This document shows positions 46,657-58,605 of a stretch of DNA of 64,000 nt, in pieces. The first letter of the stretch is position 1. Each line of letters opens with the position of its first letter. The stretch comes from Endomychus coccineus (lineage: Eukaryota > Arthropoda > Insecta > Coleoptera > Endomychidae). The notes beneath the pieces were generated by a model. It saw only the letters and a list, made by a program, of their open reading frames with translations, was not told the DNA's origin and did not search any database. Location: positions 34,130,581-34,194,580 of the forward strand of contig OY294071.1 in assembly GCA_958510875.1 (NCBI GenBank). The letters run 5' to 3'. A program made the position numbers and the translations under genes.

Positions 46657-47223
46657 AATTTTATAAAATTTTTACGGAAAGCAAAGTAAAAACTGACAAT
46701 TTTGAGAATAAATTCTTCAAATGCCAAAATGACATTAGAAAAGCAAAGGCAACTAAGGTATTTTAATCAAGTAAAATTAATAAGCCAAAATTGCAGAGAC
46801 TCGGAAATTAGTTTTTTCAAGCTAATCCGTTGATTTTATCAAAATTTTCTAAGAGTAAGAAAAGTTTTCAAATTAGATAAGCTATCTACATAAAAAATAT
46901 CGAGTGAATTACATTGACCACAAAAAAGTTCTGGACACTTTTCCCGTTACATCCTCAAGTTTGAGCCATTTCTATGGTCTCTAAGGCTCTGTGCTCCACT
47001 CTCAAAAATGGCCATTATTGACAGTAACTCACCTGCTGAATATTGTAAAAGTTCTCTATCACGTTTCCAAGTTATACCGAAAAAACAAAATAATTTTTGC
47101 AATTTTGAAGCCCTCTACCGAGTAAACAAGACACTTGAGGCAAAAGTGAAAAGGCTCATCAACTTTTTTTCGAATCAAAGAATCTTCGGCTTTATTTTTG
47201 CCACGCAGTTCGAGGACATCCTG
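46618..47223 (-). repeat. Right terminal inverted repeat of the 44.9-kb mariner-type element
   Basis: About 606 bp. It holds the probable promoter, 5' UTR and first 13 codons of the transposase. Confidence 0.9.
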
Positions 47224-47600
47224 TATATTCAGAATAGTTGTAGCTGACGTCACCACAATAGGGACTGTGTGGTCAGCCTTTCCGGAAAGTACTCTTCTAG
47301 ATTATCATATCCCCATTCCAAAATTTTCGCCAGATTTTCATTTATTGTATTGTCTCTGTCTTGCACCTCTGATTTCATTGGATGATATAGACAATCTAGA
47401 GGAAGAAGAAGTGTGAAATATACCAGTATATTAAAACCTGTGGACGGGCCAGGAAGCAACTCCCAACAAATCGATTGAAATGGTCCAAAATCGAAGTTGG
47501 TGCCAAGACAGATCCCTGTGAAAGTTGGATTAAAATACTCATATTTTACCATATATGGAATAAATTCAAATAGGGGTTGACTCAGATAAAAGACTGGTAT

Positions 47601-48380
47601 TGAGTCCACTTCACTGGAAATGTTTGAATCTCACTCCAGCCTCCATCCTACATTGGGGATAATGGTCACCGAAACGTGAAATCCATTCAGGAACCAAGAA
47701 CCACAACAATATTTGTCTTTGAAAGTGTTCAATTCGAGAAACATTTTCCTGTAATTGTTGTATATGCAAAAGAGCTCACCACAAAGTCAAATGTTAGGTT
47801 CCACTTTGAGTTTCAGATGAACAATTGAACGAGGAACTTGCTGAGGAAAGCCATTCAAGAATCGGTTAATTCGAGGGCTTCTTAGTTAGTATGGGGAACA
47901 TGTTGACTAAGGAACAATCAGCTGGTTTAGACTCAGCATAAAGGGTGAAGTAACGAATTTATTTCAAACTTGAAACAAAAATTGGATTGATTGGTGAGCG
48001 TTTCATGAAGGATAAGATCTACCTACCACAACCATAACGCAATTACAAATGAGGAAACTTGAAAACCACACTTTATCTCGAGTAATATGATTCATTCAGT
48101 TTTGTGATTATTATCTATACTTTTTGGAATACGATACAGGGAGAAATCAAAAATCTTTTTCCAATACAAAATTCTGATCAGACAGAAATTTGGTAAGGAT
48201 TACATTTAGGTTGGTTTTATATCCTTTTGCAGTAAACACATTGTGATTTGCGAAAGATTACAATCTGATCCTCGTTCTCTGTAATTGATGTGTCAACGAA
48301 TTGCCCATTTCTCTCCCCAACCTGTAGTGCTTGGCTCTTGAGTAGATACTAGAATAAGATATTTGATGTCTTGCCTTCAA
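47601..48380. other. Unassigned, with one decayed hammerhead-like motif
   Basis: Near 47650-47680 the plus strand has GGATAATGGTCACCGAAACGTG, which resembles family 2 hammerheads with stem II shortened. No gene is seen. Confidence 0.35.
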
Positions 48381-48600
48381 TAGTAGACTTCCGCGGATAG
48401 CTAATCTTGAAAATGCTTGGCTTCTGGATAGATTCCGCGTCAGAACAGCACGACTTAATGCCGACGTTTCGCCAACCATTACAGGTGGCATCTACAAGAC
48501 AGGCTTGTACTTAACAGTCCAGTTCAAACCTCAAGCCTGCCCTGAAGATACCACCTGTAATGGTTGGCGAAACATCGTCGTTGATGTCTTGCGTTAAAAA
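48381..48600. mobile_element. Palindromic hammerhead-like element, family 3, copy 2
   Basis: Aligns with 10391-10600 from 'agtagacttccgcggatagc' onward. The minus-strand arm ends GCCACCTGTAATGG, TTGGC, GAAACGTCGGC, with its CTGAAGA block changed (CTTGTAGA). The plus arm (48537-48580) has CCTGAAGATACCACCTGTAATGG, TTGGCGAAACATCGTC. So each arm is a hammerhead-like core head-to-head with the other, and each carries different damage. Confidence 0.55.
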
Positions 48601-49435
48601 TGCAAATACTGTGCTTAAAAACAACAAAGTTGAGGAGTTGTTGTGAGAAGAAACGAAATCTACGATTTAACGGTTGTGCAAATTCTTTTATCCCCATAGA
48701 GCTAAATGAAGTGTTTCATTTTAGTTATAATATGTCATCTAGCTCAACAAGTACGAAAACATTTCGATGAATCATCATTTTCATCTGTGGATGTATGTTA
48801 CATAAGTTTGCAACTTTGTTTCTTGATACATTTATATATTCCTAGCAATCGTGGTTTTTTAACAGTAGAATTCAATGTTATGGGGGATGTCGAGAATTGT
48901 GAGGAAATAATCATGAATAATGAGTGATGTATACGGATGTAAGAAACACATATGAAATACAGAAGGCTATGTCTGTAGTTCAACAGAACAACACGGTGTT
49001 GAATGTGATAGCATATTTTATGCAAAGCTAGAGAATGTGTTACAAATGGATAGGTTTTAATAAGTGGACCAAGCTTATACCCGCGGTCTTATACATTATT
49101 ACTTACATTCTAAAATAACCACACCAATTGTTGAAATAAGAATAATAACGATGAAATCACTTGTTTACTTTATCTTAACATTTAGACAATGCTAATCGGT
49201 ATTAATTTAAAACTTATCATTGTACATGTTCATTTTCCGAGTATTGAAGATTATGTATTTTATTGTTTTTCATGTGATTGTTCTAAATTTTTCGAGAACG
49301 TTCGGCGTCAATACATTGGGGATGTACAGAAATGAGATTTTCCAACGTTTGAGTATTGAAGTGGTGTTATGTACCGCATTAGGCACATAACCAAACATAA
49401 ATCTCCATGAACCTTAGGACATTTTCGCACTTTCT
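48601..49435. other. No recognisable gene
   Basis: AT-rich sequence; short frames on both strands near 48700-49020 have no recognisable content. Confidence 0.4.
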
Positions 49436-49439
49436 CAAA

Positions 49440-50110
49440 GCTCATGAATCACAGCCCCGGGTACTTGCCCAGAGTTGCTAATGGAAAACAGGAGACTGCG
49501 GACACTACCGCAGTTAGGATACTTAATGATTCACAGGAAGTCTGTGGAGGGGCAATAAGTGATCAAACATCGAGGAGAATGTTAGAAGAATATGTTTTAA
49601 GAGCTTGACGAGCCGAAATACGCCACAATTGACCAGACAGCTTCGGCTAGATCACGTTAACTTTGCTCAGCAGCACCAGAGTAATGAATGGGGACAGATC
49701 TTATGTACAGATGAACCCAGGTTTTATTTCACATCTGTAGAGAGTGTGTAGGGTGAAAGATTTGCCCAACGGAATATTGTACCATATATTCCTTTCAGTA
49801 GTGTAAGAGTGATGGTGTGAGGCGGCATTAATTTGGCCGTACGCGCCGAGTTAGTGGTGTTAAATGGTGGCAGTTCGACTGCAGCAAGGTGTATCTGGCC
49901 TCCAATGAGTCCAAACCTGAATTGATTGAGCATATGTGGGAAATATTCTTGCTTCAGCTAACTTACCACAACTGAATGCTGGGGTTGTTAGGGTGTGAGA
50001 AAAGTTTGACAATGATTATATTCAAAATCTGATTTTGGGGAGGCCAAGACGCATGAATCTGGCGATCAGGGCTCTAGGACGCAATAGGCGGTATTTCCTG
50101 ATTATTTTTC
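49440..50110 (+). pseudogene. Tc1-like transposase remnant
   Basis: Forward frames give RQLRLDHVNFAQQHQSNEWG, ILCTDEPRFYFTSV (first catalytic D, FSDESRF motif), ERFAQRNIVPYIPFSSVRVM, GGINLAVRAELVVLNGGSST. A deletion then removes the second aspartate region, and the sequence resumes at PNLN-IEHMWEI (49910, the SPDLNPIEHVWD motif). The C-terminal MNLAIRALGRNRRYF near 50050 matches the end of the family. Stops and frameshifts are frequent. No inverted repeats were found. Confidence 0.85.
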
Positions 50111-51495
50111 ATCGTTTTGCTACTGTTATTGAGATTTCTGACAAATTATATATTACTTTGGGAGATTGTCTGTCAATCTTGAATTGCTCGAACGGCAATT
50201 GAATTTTTTAACATTTTCAGAAATTTGTTCAAATTGATTGCATAATTCGAAACAAATAATGGAGAATTAAAAGCGGGTTCCGTAGAAAAGATAGAGAAAT
50301 TCGCTAAAATCAAATAGAAAGTATAACTTACAGAAAGAATACTATGGTCCAAGGACATCAGTAGATTCAAAACTTTCAATCTTGTGTTTGATGAGAAACT
50401 AGATTCAATTACTACTTGCATATGTGAGAATAATCAATAGGTTACTTTCTTTTGCTGTTTATGTTTGAGATAAGCACGATGCAATGAATTCGTTTATGTT
50501 AACATTTGTAATAAAACAGCTTGCTTTTTTATTATCACTTATCACACCATTGTCACGTGATAGCAGAAATACCGATAGAGTTCAATGATCAATATCCCCT
50601 TCGATACTCTTAAGCCCATCAATCTTCTGCTTGGAAGGGGCATTGTTTAATTCGTACACTTCTAGACCTGAGGCAGTACCAAGTCTATAAAAAATTGATC
50701 GCAATTTCGTATCATCAAATCCAAAATTTCTAATGGATTCTACGCCATATCACTATCTACGGCACTGGAGTATGTACATTAAACTAATATAATCAACGAA
50801 ACACAATTAAGATACGATGTAATTGATATAATTCTATTGTGAAAATAGCAACAAAATGTAACGAATCGAACCCTGCTGAGTTGGCATTGGAAAATACTGA
50901 AGTAAACAAATTCATATGCCAAAGCAACCATGTGGAAAAAGAAGCGCAACAGTCAACATCTGCTAAAGAAACACTTTAAAAATAAATGAACTCAATGTAC
51001 ACTTTGTCATTAACCCCATTGCGGTTCTGCCCCTTCCCTTCATGTTCCCAGAAAAATTCGCTGCAGTTTTAAAAATAAGATTTACTGCAGCAATGCTCCC
51101 GTTCTATGTAAAAATACATAAAACGGGTAAGAAACCGTCTCAAGGACTCATCACGAAAGTCTTAAACAATTAAGTATGTTCCGAGGTTTATATATTCCTT
51201 TATTGGCGGCGCCTCCCAGCACTTTCTTGCATCAGGGTTATAGAACTCTGTTTAATCGTTTAGCCAAAGCGATTATGGGAAAACAAGCTATACGTTGACG
51301 CCTGGAGAATGGATTGTTTAGTCATGGTGATATCCTCAGCTCTATAAGAGACTAGAACTTTGATTTATTGTTGGCGTTCATGCTCTCACACTTAAGCGTC
51401 GTACACATTCTCGGTCTTCGTCAGCAGACAAGACTCGATCTTAGTTAAGAACAAGTTTTAAGAGCTAACTTATTTTTTGTCTATTATTTGACTAC
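50111..51495. other. Mostly unassigned; possible Penelope fragment
   Basis: Near 51095-51160 the plus strand reads MLPFYVKIHKTGKKPSQGLI, similar to the 'FYGLPKIHK.G.PLRPI' motif of Penelope reverse transcriptases. It is a single short match. The rest has nothing recognisable. Confidence 0.35.
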
Positions 51496-51690
51496 ACGAG
51501 AGGACAACCTATAATGTTCGTAGAACATCGTGGGATGGAATGTTGGGAGAAGAGATAGGCTTGGAATGTTTCTCGGAAGTTTGGAGTTGTCAAGAAAGAC
51601 CTCACTAAGCAACTTGTCTGGACAAAGTTTTGCTTCTCCAGGTTGATGAAGTCACTGATCTATCTATAACTATCTTCGGTAGAGGTAAAT
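51496..51690 (-). pseudogene. LINE family A 3'-end fragment
   Basis: 'gactacacgagaggacaacctataatgtt' and the following 130 bp match 60622-60740 in the same orientation. This is the C-terminal end of the ORF ('HRWLTG..SNIIGLPLV' region). Confidence 0.65.
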
Positions 51691-54320
51691 GCCATTGTAG
51701 AAAATGTTTGGACAACCTAGATATTCCACCATCTGTCGGAAAGCTATTGAAACAGCTCATTTAAATTTGGAATGACGAGAATATTGTTAAAAACTAATTT
51801 TTGGGTATGGCAGCATTTTCAAGGCATCGTGAAAAACAGGTCATTGCAAAATGGCGGATACAAAGATGCATTACGTCGATCACAGAATCTATATTACATG
51901 TTGCTAGCGATCCTTGGCTTCTGTCGTCATTTGTAACGTGGCGAGTCAGAAAATGATGTTATTTATAATTATTTTACTTTCCGAATAAGTAGCAGCGACT
52001 GTGTTATTGTGTTAACCGCAGCCATGATGAAACTGGTCCAGGTAATTAACTTGGATGTCTGCACAGATATTTTGAAGCGCAGTCTGTGTACTTATGTTAT
52101 AGCATATTGAAAACATAACCTCATTTGTATGATTCGCTGTGATTTAATGAGCCACATCAGTGATTCCTGCTTCGCTTTGCATTGTTTTGTCATTTTGTTA
52201 ATATTAATTTCACGTTCCCTTTGGGTACCCCAAATCTATTGATTATATTATCTTGATTCCTAGAGAACTTGCCATGTTTTGTTATTATAAGTTCTCAGAA
52301 TTTATGTATTCACAAATTTGCGATAACGGCTATCAAAGGAAAGTAAATCATTGAATTTTTTAACTAATAGAAATGATAATTTGAGAGAACTTATGCAAAG
52401 TTGCTGGCGATTGTGTTATAGAAAAATTCTGGAGTAATTAAACTTTATTGTGATAACTTCTATATGATCATTGTGTTCCTGTTTGATATATTAAAACAAA
52501 AGACGTAATACAGCTCATTATGCATATCATGAATCACACTATTACACAGATTATAACGCTTTGTGCTCCCTAGTTTATTCCTTATTGTTTAGCAAAAAAG
52601 TCACCACTCCTTTGCCTTGTATACTCTTTAATAGCATACATGATTATGCATAGATTGACTCACATATTTTTATATCAGAACATTCCCCAAAATGTTTCAG
52701 GTCTCACCGTTATTCTGAATTCTTAAGAATAAATGGAGATTATTTTGCCTATCGCTTCAACTTCTTTGATTTTGATTAGCAATTGACTTATCTATTCTCA
52801 AAATGTTTCAAGTCTGGGTAATATTCTTAATTGTTTAAAATAACTGGAATTATTTTGAACTCAGTTTCCAGGTCAATCTCTAAGTGGGCTTCAATATACT
52901 ACTTTCTTACATGTTCTAAATCGAGTACCATTTGTATGATTGGATAACTAGTAAGATTATGTAGAGCAATGTGGAAGTTGCAGGTCAAGGTTAAAAATTG
53001 TAGGTATGTGCAAACGAAGACCAAAAGAAGATAACAGTTTCATTTCTGATGGTCTATTTTCTTGGGAATCAAGTGAGATTGTGTACTAATAGATTGTTGT
53101 TGACCAGGGTGGAGATGAAACTGATTAGGTCAGATAGATGAATCTTAAGGTTGAGTCTAAATTGGTCCAGAGCAGGGTCGTGCGCATTGTGAGTTTCGGG
53201 TATTCAAACCATCATATAGTATATAGGAGTTTTAGGAAGAAAGCGAGAAAGCTCTATGGATTTTATGCAAAAACCTGCTATTTGTAAGAAACTGTAAAGA
53301 TTCTTGAGTCTTCAAATAGATATCTATTTCTTAGACACCTTTTTTGTGAGATTAGATGTAAGCCCCCCTTGAAGAAATCTTGGGCACGATCCTGGTCTTG
53401 AGGATGCCACCTGCAAGTGTTGATTAGAAATTGCCAGTTAATCATCATTCAAAGACCGGAAATCAAGAATATCAATAATATATCTCAGAAGACTTAATTT
53501 CAAGATAACAAAAGAATAGTTCAGCGTATTTTAGCTTTTATATGGTTAAAAAAAGCATCAATATGTCCTAGTTTATAGAACATTGACACATAAGTATATT
53601 AGTTTTAAACTAGTTAATTAGATGATTATACATATCTTGCGACATAGTCCGATAAACATTCTTCAATTACCTTATACCATTTCTTAATATTGACCTATTC
53701 CAAGGCTAGATTTTCGTTGTTCTACAGTTTCACAAGCCAGAAGAATGTCATTGTTTTGATAAGAGAATTGTACAGGAAGTTTCTGAAATAGCTATCGAAC
53801 ATTATTTTGTAATTGTCTAACGCTGTAACATATATAAGAAGTTACTCACAGTGGTCAGCAGTTTGAAAATATAAGAATTAACATGCTTTAGTAAATCTGA
53901 ATATTTTTAATAATCAGCTTTATGTTCGTGGTATTAAACGTAAGAGCATATAATGTCATAGTTAGGTACTGATCTATTAACTTAGAAATACCTCGAATGA
54001 CATAATATTACTCCGGTTAAACGGTTTATGAGTGGTGTTTTAACCAGAATCGAATTGGAGAGGCATTCTAAACTTCAACCTAAGACTCTCAATAATAGCA
54101 CCAGATGAATATTAGTTAACATTGACATTGCATATTTATGTTAGTTCAGAAAAGGATTTCCACTTGTGTCGTGTAATTTTGTAGATATAAGTCGCTTGTA
54201 ATAATTATTAAGATCCATCGCAAAATTTTAGTTGAAATAAGATTGGAATCATGCGCTAATCAGGTTATGTACATTTGATGGGGTGGTATTAGAAGAAGCG
54301 TAATTTAGACGCCAACTTAC
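51691..54320. other. AT-rich sequence, no gene seen; decayed hammerhead-like motif
   Basis: Near 53395-53437 'cttgaggatgccacctgcaa' and 'gttgattagaaattgcc' align with the family 3 motif CTGAAGATGCCACCTGTAAT and GGTTGGCGAAAC. Otherwise I see no gene or repeat. On the proposed vri model this is the 5' end of the long intron. Confidence 0.4.
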
Positions 54321-54479
54321 CGGGTGGTGCAGAAAATAGTAATCCGTTATCAGGATGCATGGTGGGCATGATGAAGGGCGCTGGGCCACACGGCCGCGCA
54401 ACAGTTTGGAGGTACTCAATGGTAAAGCCTTGCGAAAACGTAATCGAAGCACAAATTTGATAAACACCGTACACATACG
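54321..54479 (-). CDS. vri: Probable upstream exon of vrille (5' coding exon)
   Basis: The segment ends in a consensus donor, CCACCCG|GTAAGT (GT at 54319-54320), leaving one base, G, of a split codon. The main vri exon starts with AA, so splicing forms GAA and keeps frame: MPTMHPDNGLLFSAPP-E-IL-KQRMMVAEF. The likely start is ATG at 54367-54369. Upstream the frame stays open (SQGFTIEYLQTVARPCGPAP), and TCTTCTCTGCAG at 54480-54491 could be an acceptor, so the true 5' end is uncertain. The stretch is visibly richer in GC and CpG than its surroundings, as expected of a real exon. No similarity to a transposon is apparent. The joining is inference from phase, strand and composition. Confidence 0.5.
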
Positions 54480-55439
54480 CTGCAGAGAAGACCGGATCGC
54501 TCCGAAGCCGACAGGGATTCAGTGTATACTGTTGTAATGCAAGTACAAGACTCGTACGGCTAGAGGATGTAAAAGTCGAGATAGTGACCTACATGCAAGG
54601 TGGCCCGCAAAGTAGTGGCAAAACGAAGAAAGCGGAGAAAGGATAGCAAAAGGAAATGCGGTCGATTCAAGTAATACATGGTTACGTGAGATTATCACTA
54701 CACATAATATATGAGTGTTTGTGGCCTCGTTTTGGGCTTGGACATTCGGCTCGTAACATTCTCAGATAAAAATGAAATCGTTACTAGAAAACACCAAATA
54801 GGACGCAGAGAGAGTTAAAATGCATTCGCTACAATTAGCACCTATACTTGCAGTTCGCGCGCTACGTTTTAACTTTATTGTAACTCCTCAGTTGAATCGA
54901 GTTTATTCACTGTTTTGTTTCTTCTTTTACCCTCTTCTGTTATTTTCAATCGCTGATAAAATTTCCAGTCATTTCTTGTAGAAGATACTCGTAGATATTT
55001 GTCTAATATTATTCCGTTCATTGTTCTTCAATGCTACTTCTTTAGTACATTTAAAATAGAATCGGTACTTGTAAAAATTGAAGGAATGCATTTCTATGAT
55101 GGAGACTTTCAGTTACCGTAATGTATCTTTTTACCTTCGTTGTTACTCTAACTCAAGTCTTTCTTATTTCTCATCCTTTCGATTAAAGCAAATGAAGTAT
55201 TAGTTCTGCTAAATCCTCGTTTCGTACAGAGGAGACACATATTTTCTTTAACCGTCTATTCACTGACATGACACCTGGAAGATAAATGACCAATGAAAAA
55301 GTTAGTTGTGTCGCAGGTACCTTATCTCTTTCCAGATTCATATTCAGCCGGTTGTTCAAATCCTAAGAAGGGAGATTCACCACTTACTCTGGCAAGACAA
55401 TAATTCGTTTCATTATTTTTGCTAGGTTTATGAGAGCTC
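54480..55439 (-). promoter_or_regulatory. Possible distal vri 5' region
   Basis: The first 180 bp keep a raised GC content and an open minus-strand frame back to a TAG near 54590, so this may be 5' UTR or promoter of the distal vri transcript. Beyond 54700 it is plain AT-rich sequence. No TATA or initiator could be chosen. Confidence 0.25.
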
Positions 55440-56095
55440 TCGAGCTTAGGCAATGGACCTCACATGATCATCCCATGAAAAGGTGGTGTTGTGGTGATCC
55501 CGAGCATGGATATGTAAGACTTCTAAGATATAGTTGTACCTGACATCATCATACTAGGGATTGTGGGATCCGACTTGCTGGAAAAGATGCAAGCTTGAGT
55601 TTTGGTTGCATTAAGCTATACTAGATTATCAGATCCATATTTCAAAATCATTGTCAGAACACCATTCATTGCATCAACCTGTCTCTGTCTCGTTTCTCTG
55701 ACATTATAACATGGCATATGGGCTCTAGATGAGGAAGCTGTATGAAGTGTGGGAAAGCGGTATGAAGTGTAACATCATCTACAAAGCTGTGGACAGGACA
55801 GGTTGTCACTTCCAACAGACCATTGAGATATGGAGCAGAAGCAAAGCTAGTGCCAAGACAGATTCCTGTGAAACACCAGCGTTGATAGCCATTGTATCGG
55901 AGGATACTCCGTCAACCACCATATGGAGTAATCTATCTGAGAGAAAACTCGATAGCAAGCTAAAAAGTTGAAGTGGCAAACCATATGACGGAAGTTTCCC
56001 AAGGAGGCTTTGGTGCCAGACTCGGTCAAATGCTTTGGAGATATCCAATGCTACAGCTAGACATTCCCCATATTTTTCAATAGCCTCTTCGGATC
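55440..56095 (-). pseudogene. LINE family A reverse transcriptase fragment
   Basis: In minus-strand order: MDISKAFDRVWHQSLLGKLP (about 56045, the catalytic motif A region), SYGLPLQLFSLLSSFLSDRL, VVDGVSSDTMAINAGVSQES (motif B, normally GVPQGSVLSP), a degraded motif C, then the spacer and the SGTT segment to 55440. It is the most continuous copy of the middle of the ORF, with frameshifts near 55830 and 55750. Confidence 0.85.
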
Positions 56096-57555
56096 AAAAT
56101 TAACTAACATACATATTATTCTTTCTACGAAGTATGTTGAAGAATGATTGTCAGTATACCAACTTCCCATAATTCATTTTCACTAAATACCTACCTACAT
56201 GAATGAATATTGATGTCGCATAAATGTAACATGTGCACAAGCGGAAGTGTCCAATTATTTTAAAAATAAACAGGCTGATGTTACAAAGACTTGCACAAAT
56301 ATTGGAGTGAATTGTGATAAAAATAGCATGTTTGTTTCAAATCCATCTTTGTACCATGATTCAACATTCAGTTACAATTCTCATAACATTATGATGAACT
56401 TATTGTAGGATTTGCTCAAATTGGGTGGTCTTGAGGAAACATTCCTTTCATTTCCTCATGCTAAATTCATATTTTCGAATCTATTGCTACAATTGAATGA
56501 ACAGAAATAACAAAATTCAAGGAGAGCATTATATTGTGCTCGGTTTTTTCAGGTGTAGTGTCTCTGTAATTCGAAGAATTTACTTCATATACATTTGAAA
56601 ACTGGATGAGTTGAATCAGTTGGTTGGTAAGCTATTACAAATCTAGGAAAGAATTATTTGTCCTATTATATCTGGAACGAACGCCTACAAATAGTCAAAC
56701 AATTAAATTGACATTCGTTATGTATTAAGTCATCTGCTGTTGACAGTTAATTCGCTGAAATGATATGCCAAAATGTGGTCAGGAAGAATGAGTTCATTTA
56801 GTTGGTAGGTGTTGTTATCAAGCCAATCTTCGTTAGAGGGTATGCTTATCCCTTCTCATTAAATAAACGGGATATATTTTCCACTTAATTTGTAGTAAAG
56901 AGTGGCTACCATTTTCCTTCCACAGTTCCTCTGGACTGTTCCTTGAATAGACAGGTGGAATCATGGGTCTCGAGGTTGAATGAGCTTCATCAGTGCTCTA
57001 GGCCTGATATGGTCTTTTATTTCGCCATACCACCGAGGCAAACTTTAGCTTGGGTCTAGGTCCACACCGTGAAACAGTTAATTCCTTGTACATTATAAAT
57101 TCTGGTGTATCGGTGTATGTGCATATGCATAAGGAGATGATGAATTGTTTATATATATTCTTTATTTGCATTCTGATTAAAATTGTGATTGCTTTATCAC
57201 CGTTAGTAAACATATAAAAATATACTGTTTACAATGTCTAGAACCGCGAATTTATAATAGTTTTTATGTTATATGTTAAACAGATCAGCTTGTTATTCTT
57301 AATTATATATTTCGAGTAACATAATACCCAGAAACCTTGCGACGAAAGATGACGAGCATGGAAAGTAGAGGAAAAGTGGCATGAATCGATTCAGAACATT
57401 CTATTGACATTGGTTCATGAAAAAAGTAAACCTCAAATCACATAAAAGCATGTAAAAAGCTGCTAGGAGTTAACATATGTTTCGACCTTGTTGGGTTCAG
57501 TCAGAATTCTGCGATAACTCTTTGCTTCCATTCTTATGAAGCCTGACGCGTCATA
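56096..57555. other. Unassigned; decayed hammerhead-like motif at 57463-57512
   Basis: On the minus strand at about 57463-57512: CTGACTGAACCCAACAAGGT, CGAAACATATGTTAAC. The ACC/GGT stem and GAAAC follow the hammerhead order, with the CTGATGA block altered. No gene is seen in the interval. Confidence 0.35.
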
Positions 57556-57559
57556 TGCT

Positions 57560-58100
57560 ACTCTGCACCATAGATGATGTGAGAAAGAAAAAACCTCAAC
57601 TCCCCACAATTAGTGTCCAGCACTAGGAAATGGAGGCTGTTTAATCTAACTTCACCCTCCCTGTATGGTGAAACTATACCATTTGCGGAAAAAGCTAAAT
57701 ATCCAGCATTGACCGACCCTAGAAAGAAAGTTGACATGGAACTCCCATTTGGAAAATACAATCCACAAACCGAGGATGTCCTATGGACCATGCAGACGCA
57801 TATCTTCCTAGAATGGGACGAATGGATTCGAACTACTGAGGGCCAGCATCTGCTGGTTCACAGACGCCTCCAAAACTATTCTTCAAGGTGACATACATGC
57901 CATCGTGTTGTGTTCACGAGATATAGAACGAGGGATCGATAAAACTTTCCTCTGACAGCCCAGCGGCTCTCATAGAGATTGGCTAGTATCGTTGTAATTC
58001 AAGAACAGTATGGAACTGTCAAAAATCCCTTGCTTGTCTAGGCAACAGGAACAGGAACTCTCTGGGCAGGGAGGGTGCAGCTTCAAAATTTATTGGACCA
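57560..58100 (+). pseudogene. LINE RNase H remnant, family B type
   Basis: Forward frames give EWIRTTEGQHLL, then in a shifted frame WFTDASKTILQGDIHAI (57850-57895), the RNase H TDGSKT and AEIHAI motifs with the spacer deleted. Near 58000 ATGTGTLWAGRVQLQNL follows a 'DSQAA'-like decayed stretch. Frameshifts abound. Confidence 0.6.
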
Positions 58101-58605
58101 GAACCAGTGCTTGGCATATCTACAAGCACAGGTAATATAGCTATATCATTCTGAATGTGGAATTCTTCAGTACAGGCAAACTTTACCAAGCTTAACCCAC
58201 TCTAAAGCATTCATTATAAACCCTTCGAGAACAAGAGCTAAAGTACTCCTTGGGCAAAGCAGGTTGAACATACGTACTCGAATTGGTCTAATCCACAGGA
58301 CACTGCCATTTAAACCACCATCCACGAAGGTACGACTTAGTGGAAGGCACTCAATGTCTGAACGAAGCCCCAACCTGAAAATTCATCGACCTTATGAACA
58401 CAACCGAACATGCTGGGTGAACTGCAATTATAATTACATGATCTCGGAGCAGAGATCGATTTTCGGGGCACTCATAATTAAACTAAACCGCGCCTAACAT
58501 CTTGAGGGTACGGGCAAGAGATGAGTGATATGAAGACACTTCCTCAAGTTGATGACTTGCACTGTAAGCAAATGTATTCATTTTGGTTTACGTTATTATG
58601 GTTAA
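58101..58605. other. No recognisable gene
   Basis: Possibly LINE-derived but too decayed to assign. Confidence 0.35.

Larger units (their letters stand above)
44897..47223 (-). mobile_element. Mariner-type transposon, 2.3 kb, with about 600-bp terminal inverted repeats
   Basis: The ends are CAGGGTGTCCTCGAACTGCG and, reversed, CAGGATGTCCTCGAACTGCG, flanked by TA on both sides (44895-44896, 47224-47225). The inverted repeats cover 44897-45499 and 46618-47223 and are about 95 percent alike by eye. The transposase occupies the middle on the minus strand with its start codon inside the right repeat. High similarity of the arms and only two frameshifts indicate a recent insertion. Confidence 0.93.
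44795..47600 (-). mobile_element. LINE family A fragment split by a mariner-type element
   Basis: The left piece (44795-44896, 'gtagctcttgtcaaggaata', 'agacctcacatgatcat', 'gagcata') continues at 47224 ('attcagaatagttgta', 'tctagattatcatatccccat', 'ttggatgatatag', 'gccaagacagatccctgtg'), as in the uninterrupted copy at 55440-55870. The LINE had therefore inserted first. The reverse transcriptase ORF is damaged by frameshifts. Confidence 0.85.

Noticed and set aside
56900..57070. Additional hammerhead motif around CACTGATGAAGC (minus strand near 56985)
   Set aside because: The CTGATGA block is there, but GAAA is replaced by GAGA and no stem I could be paired.
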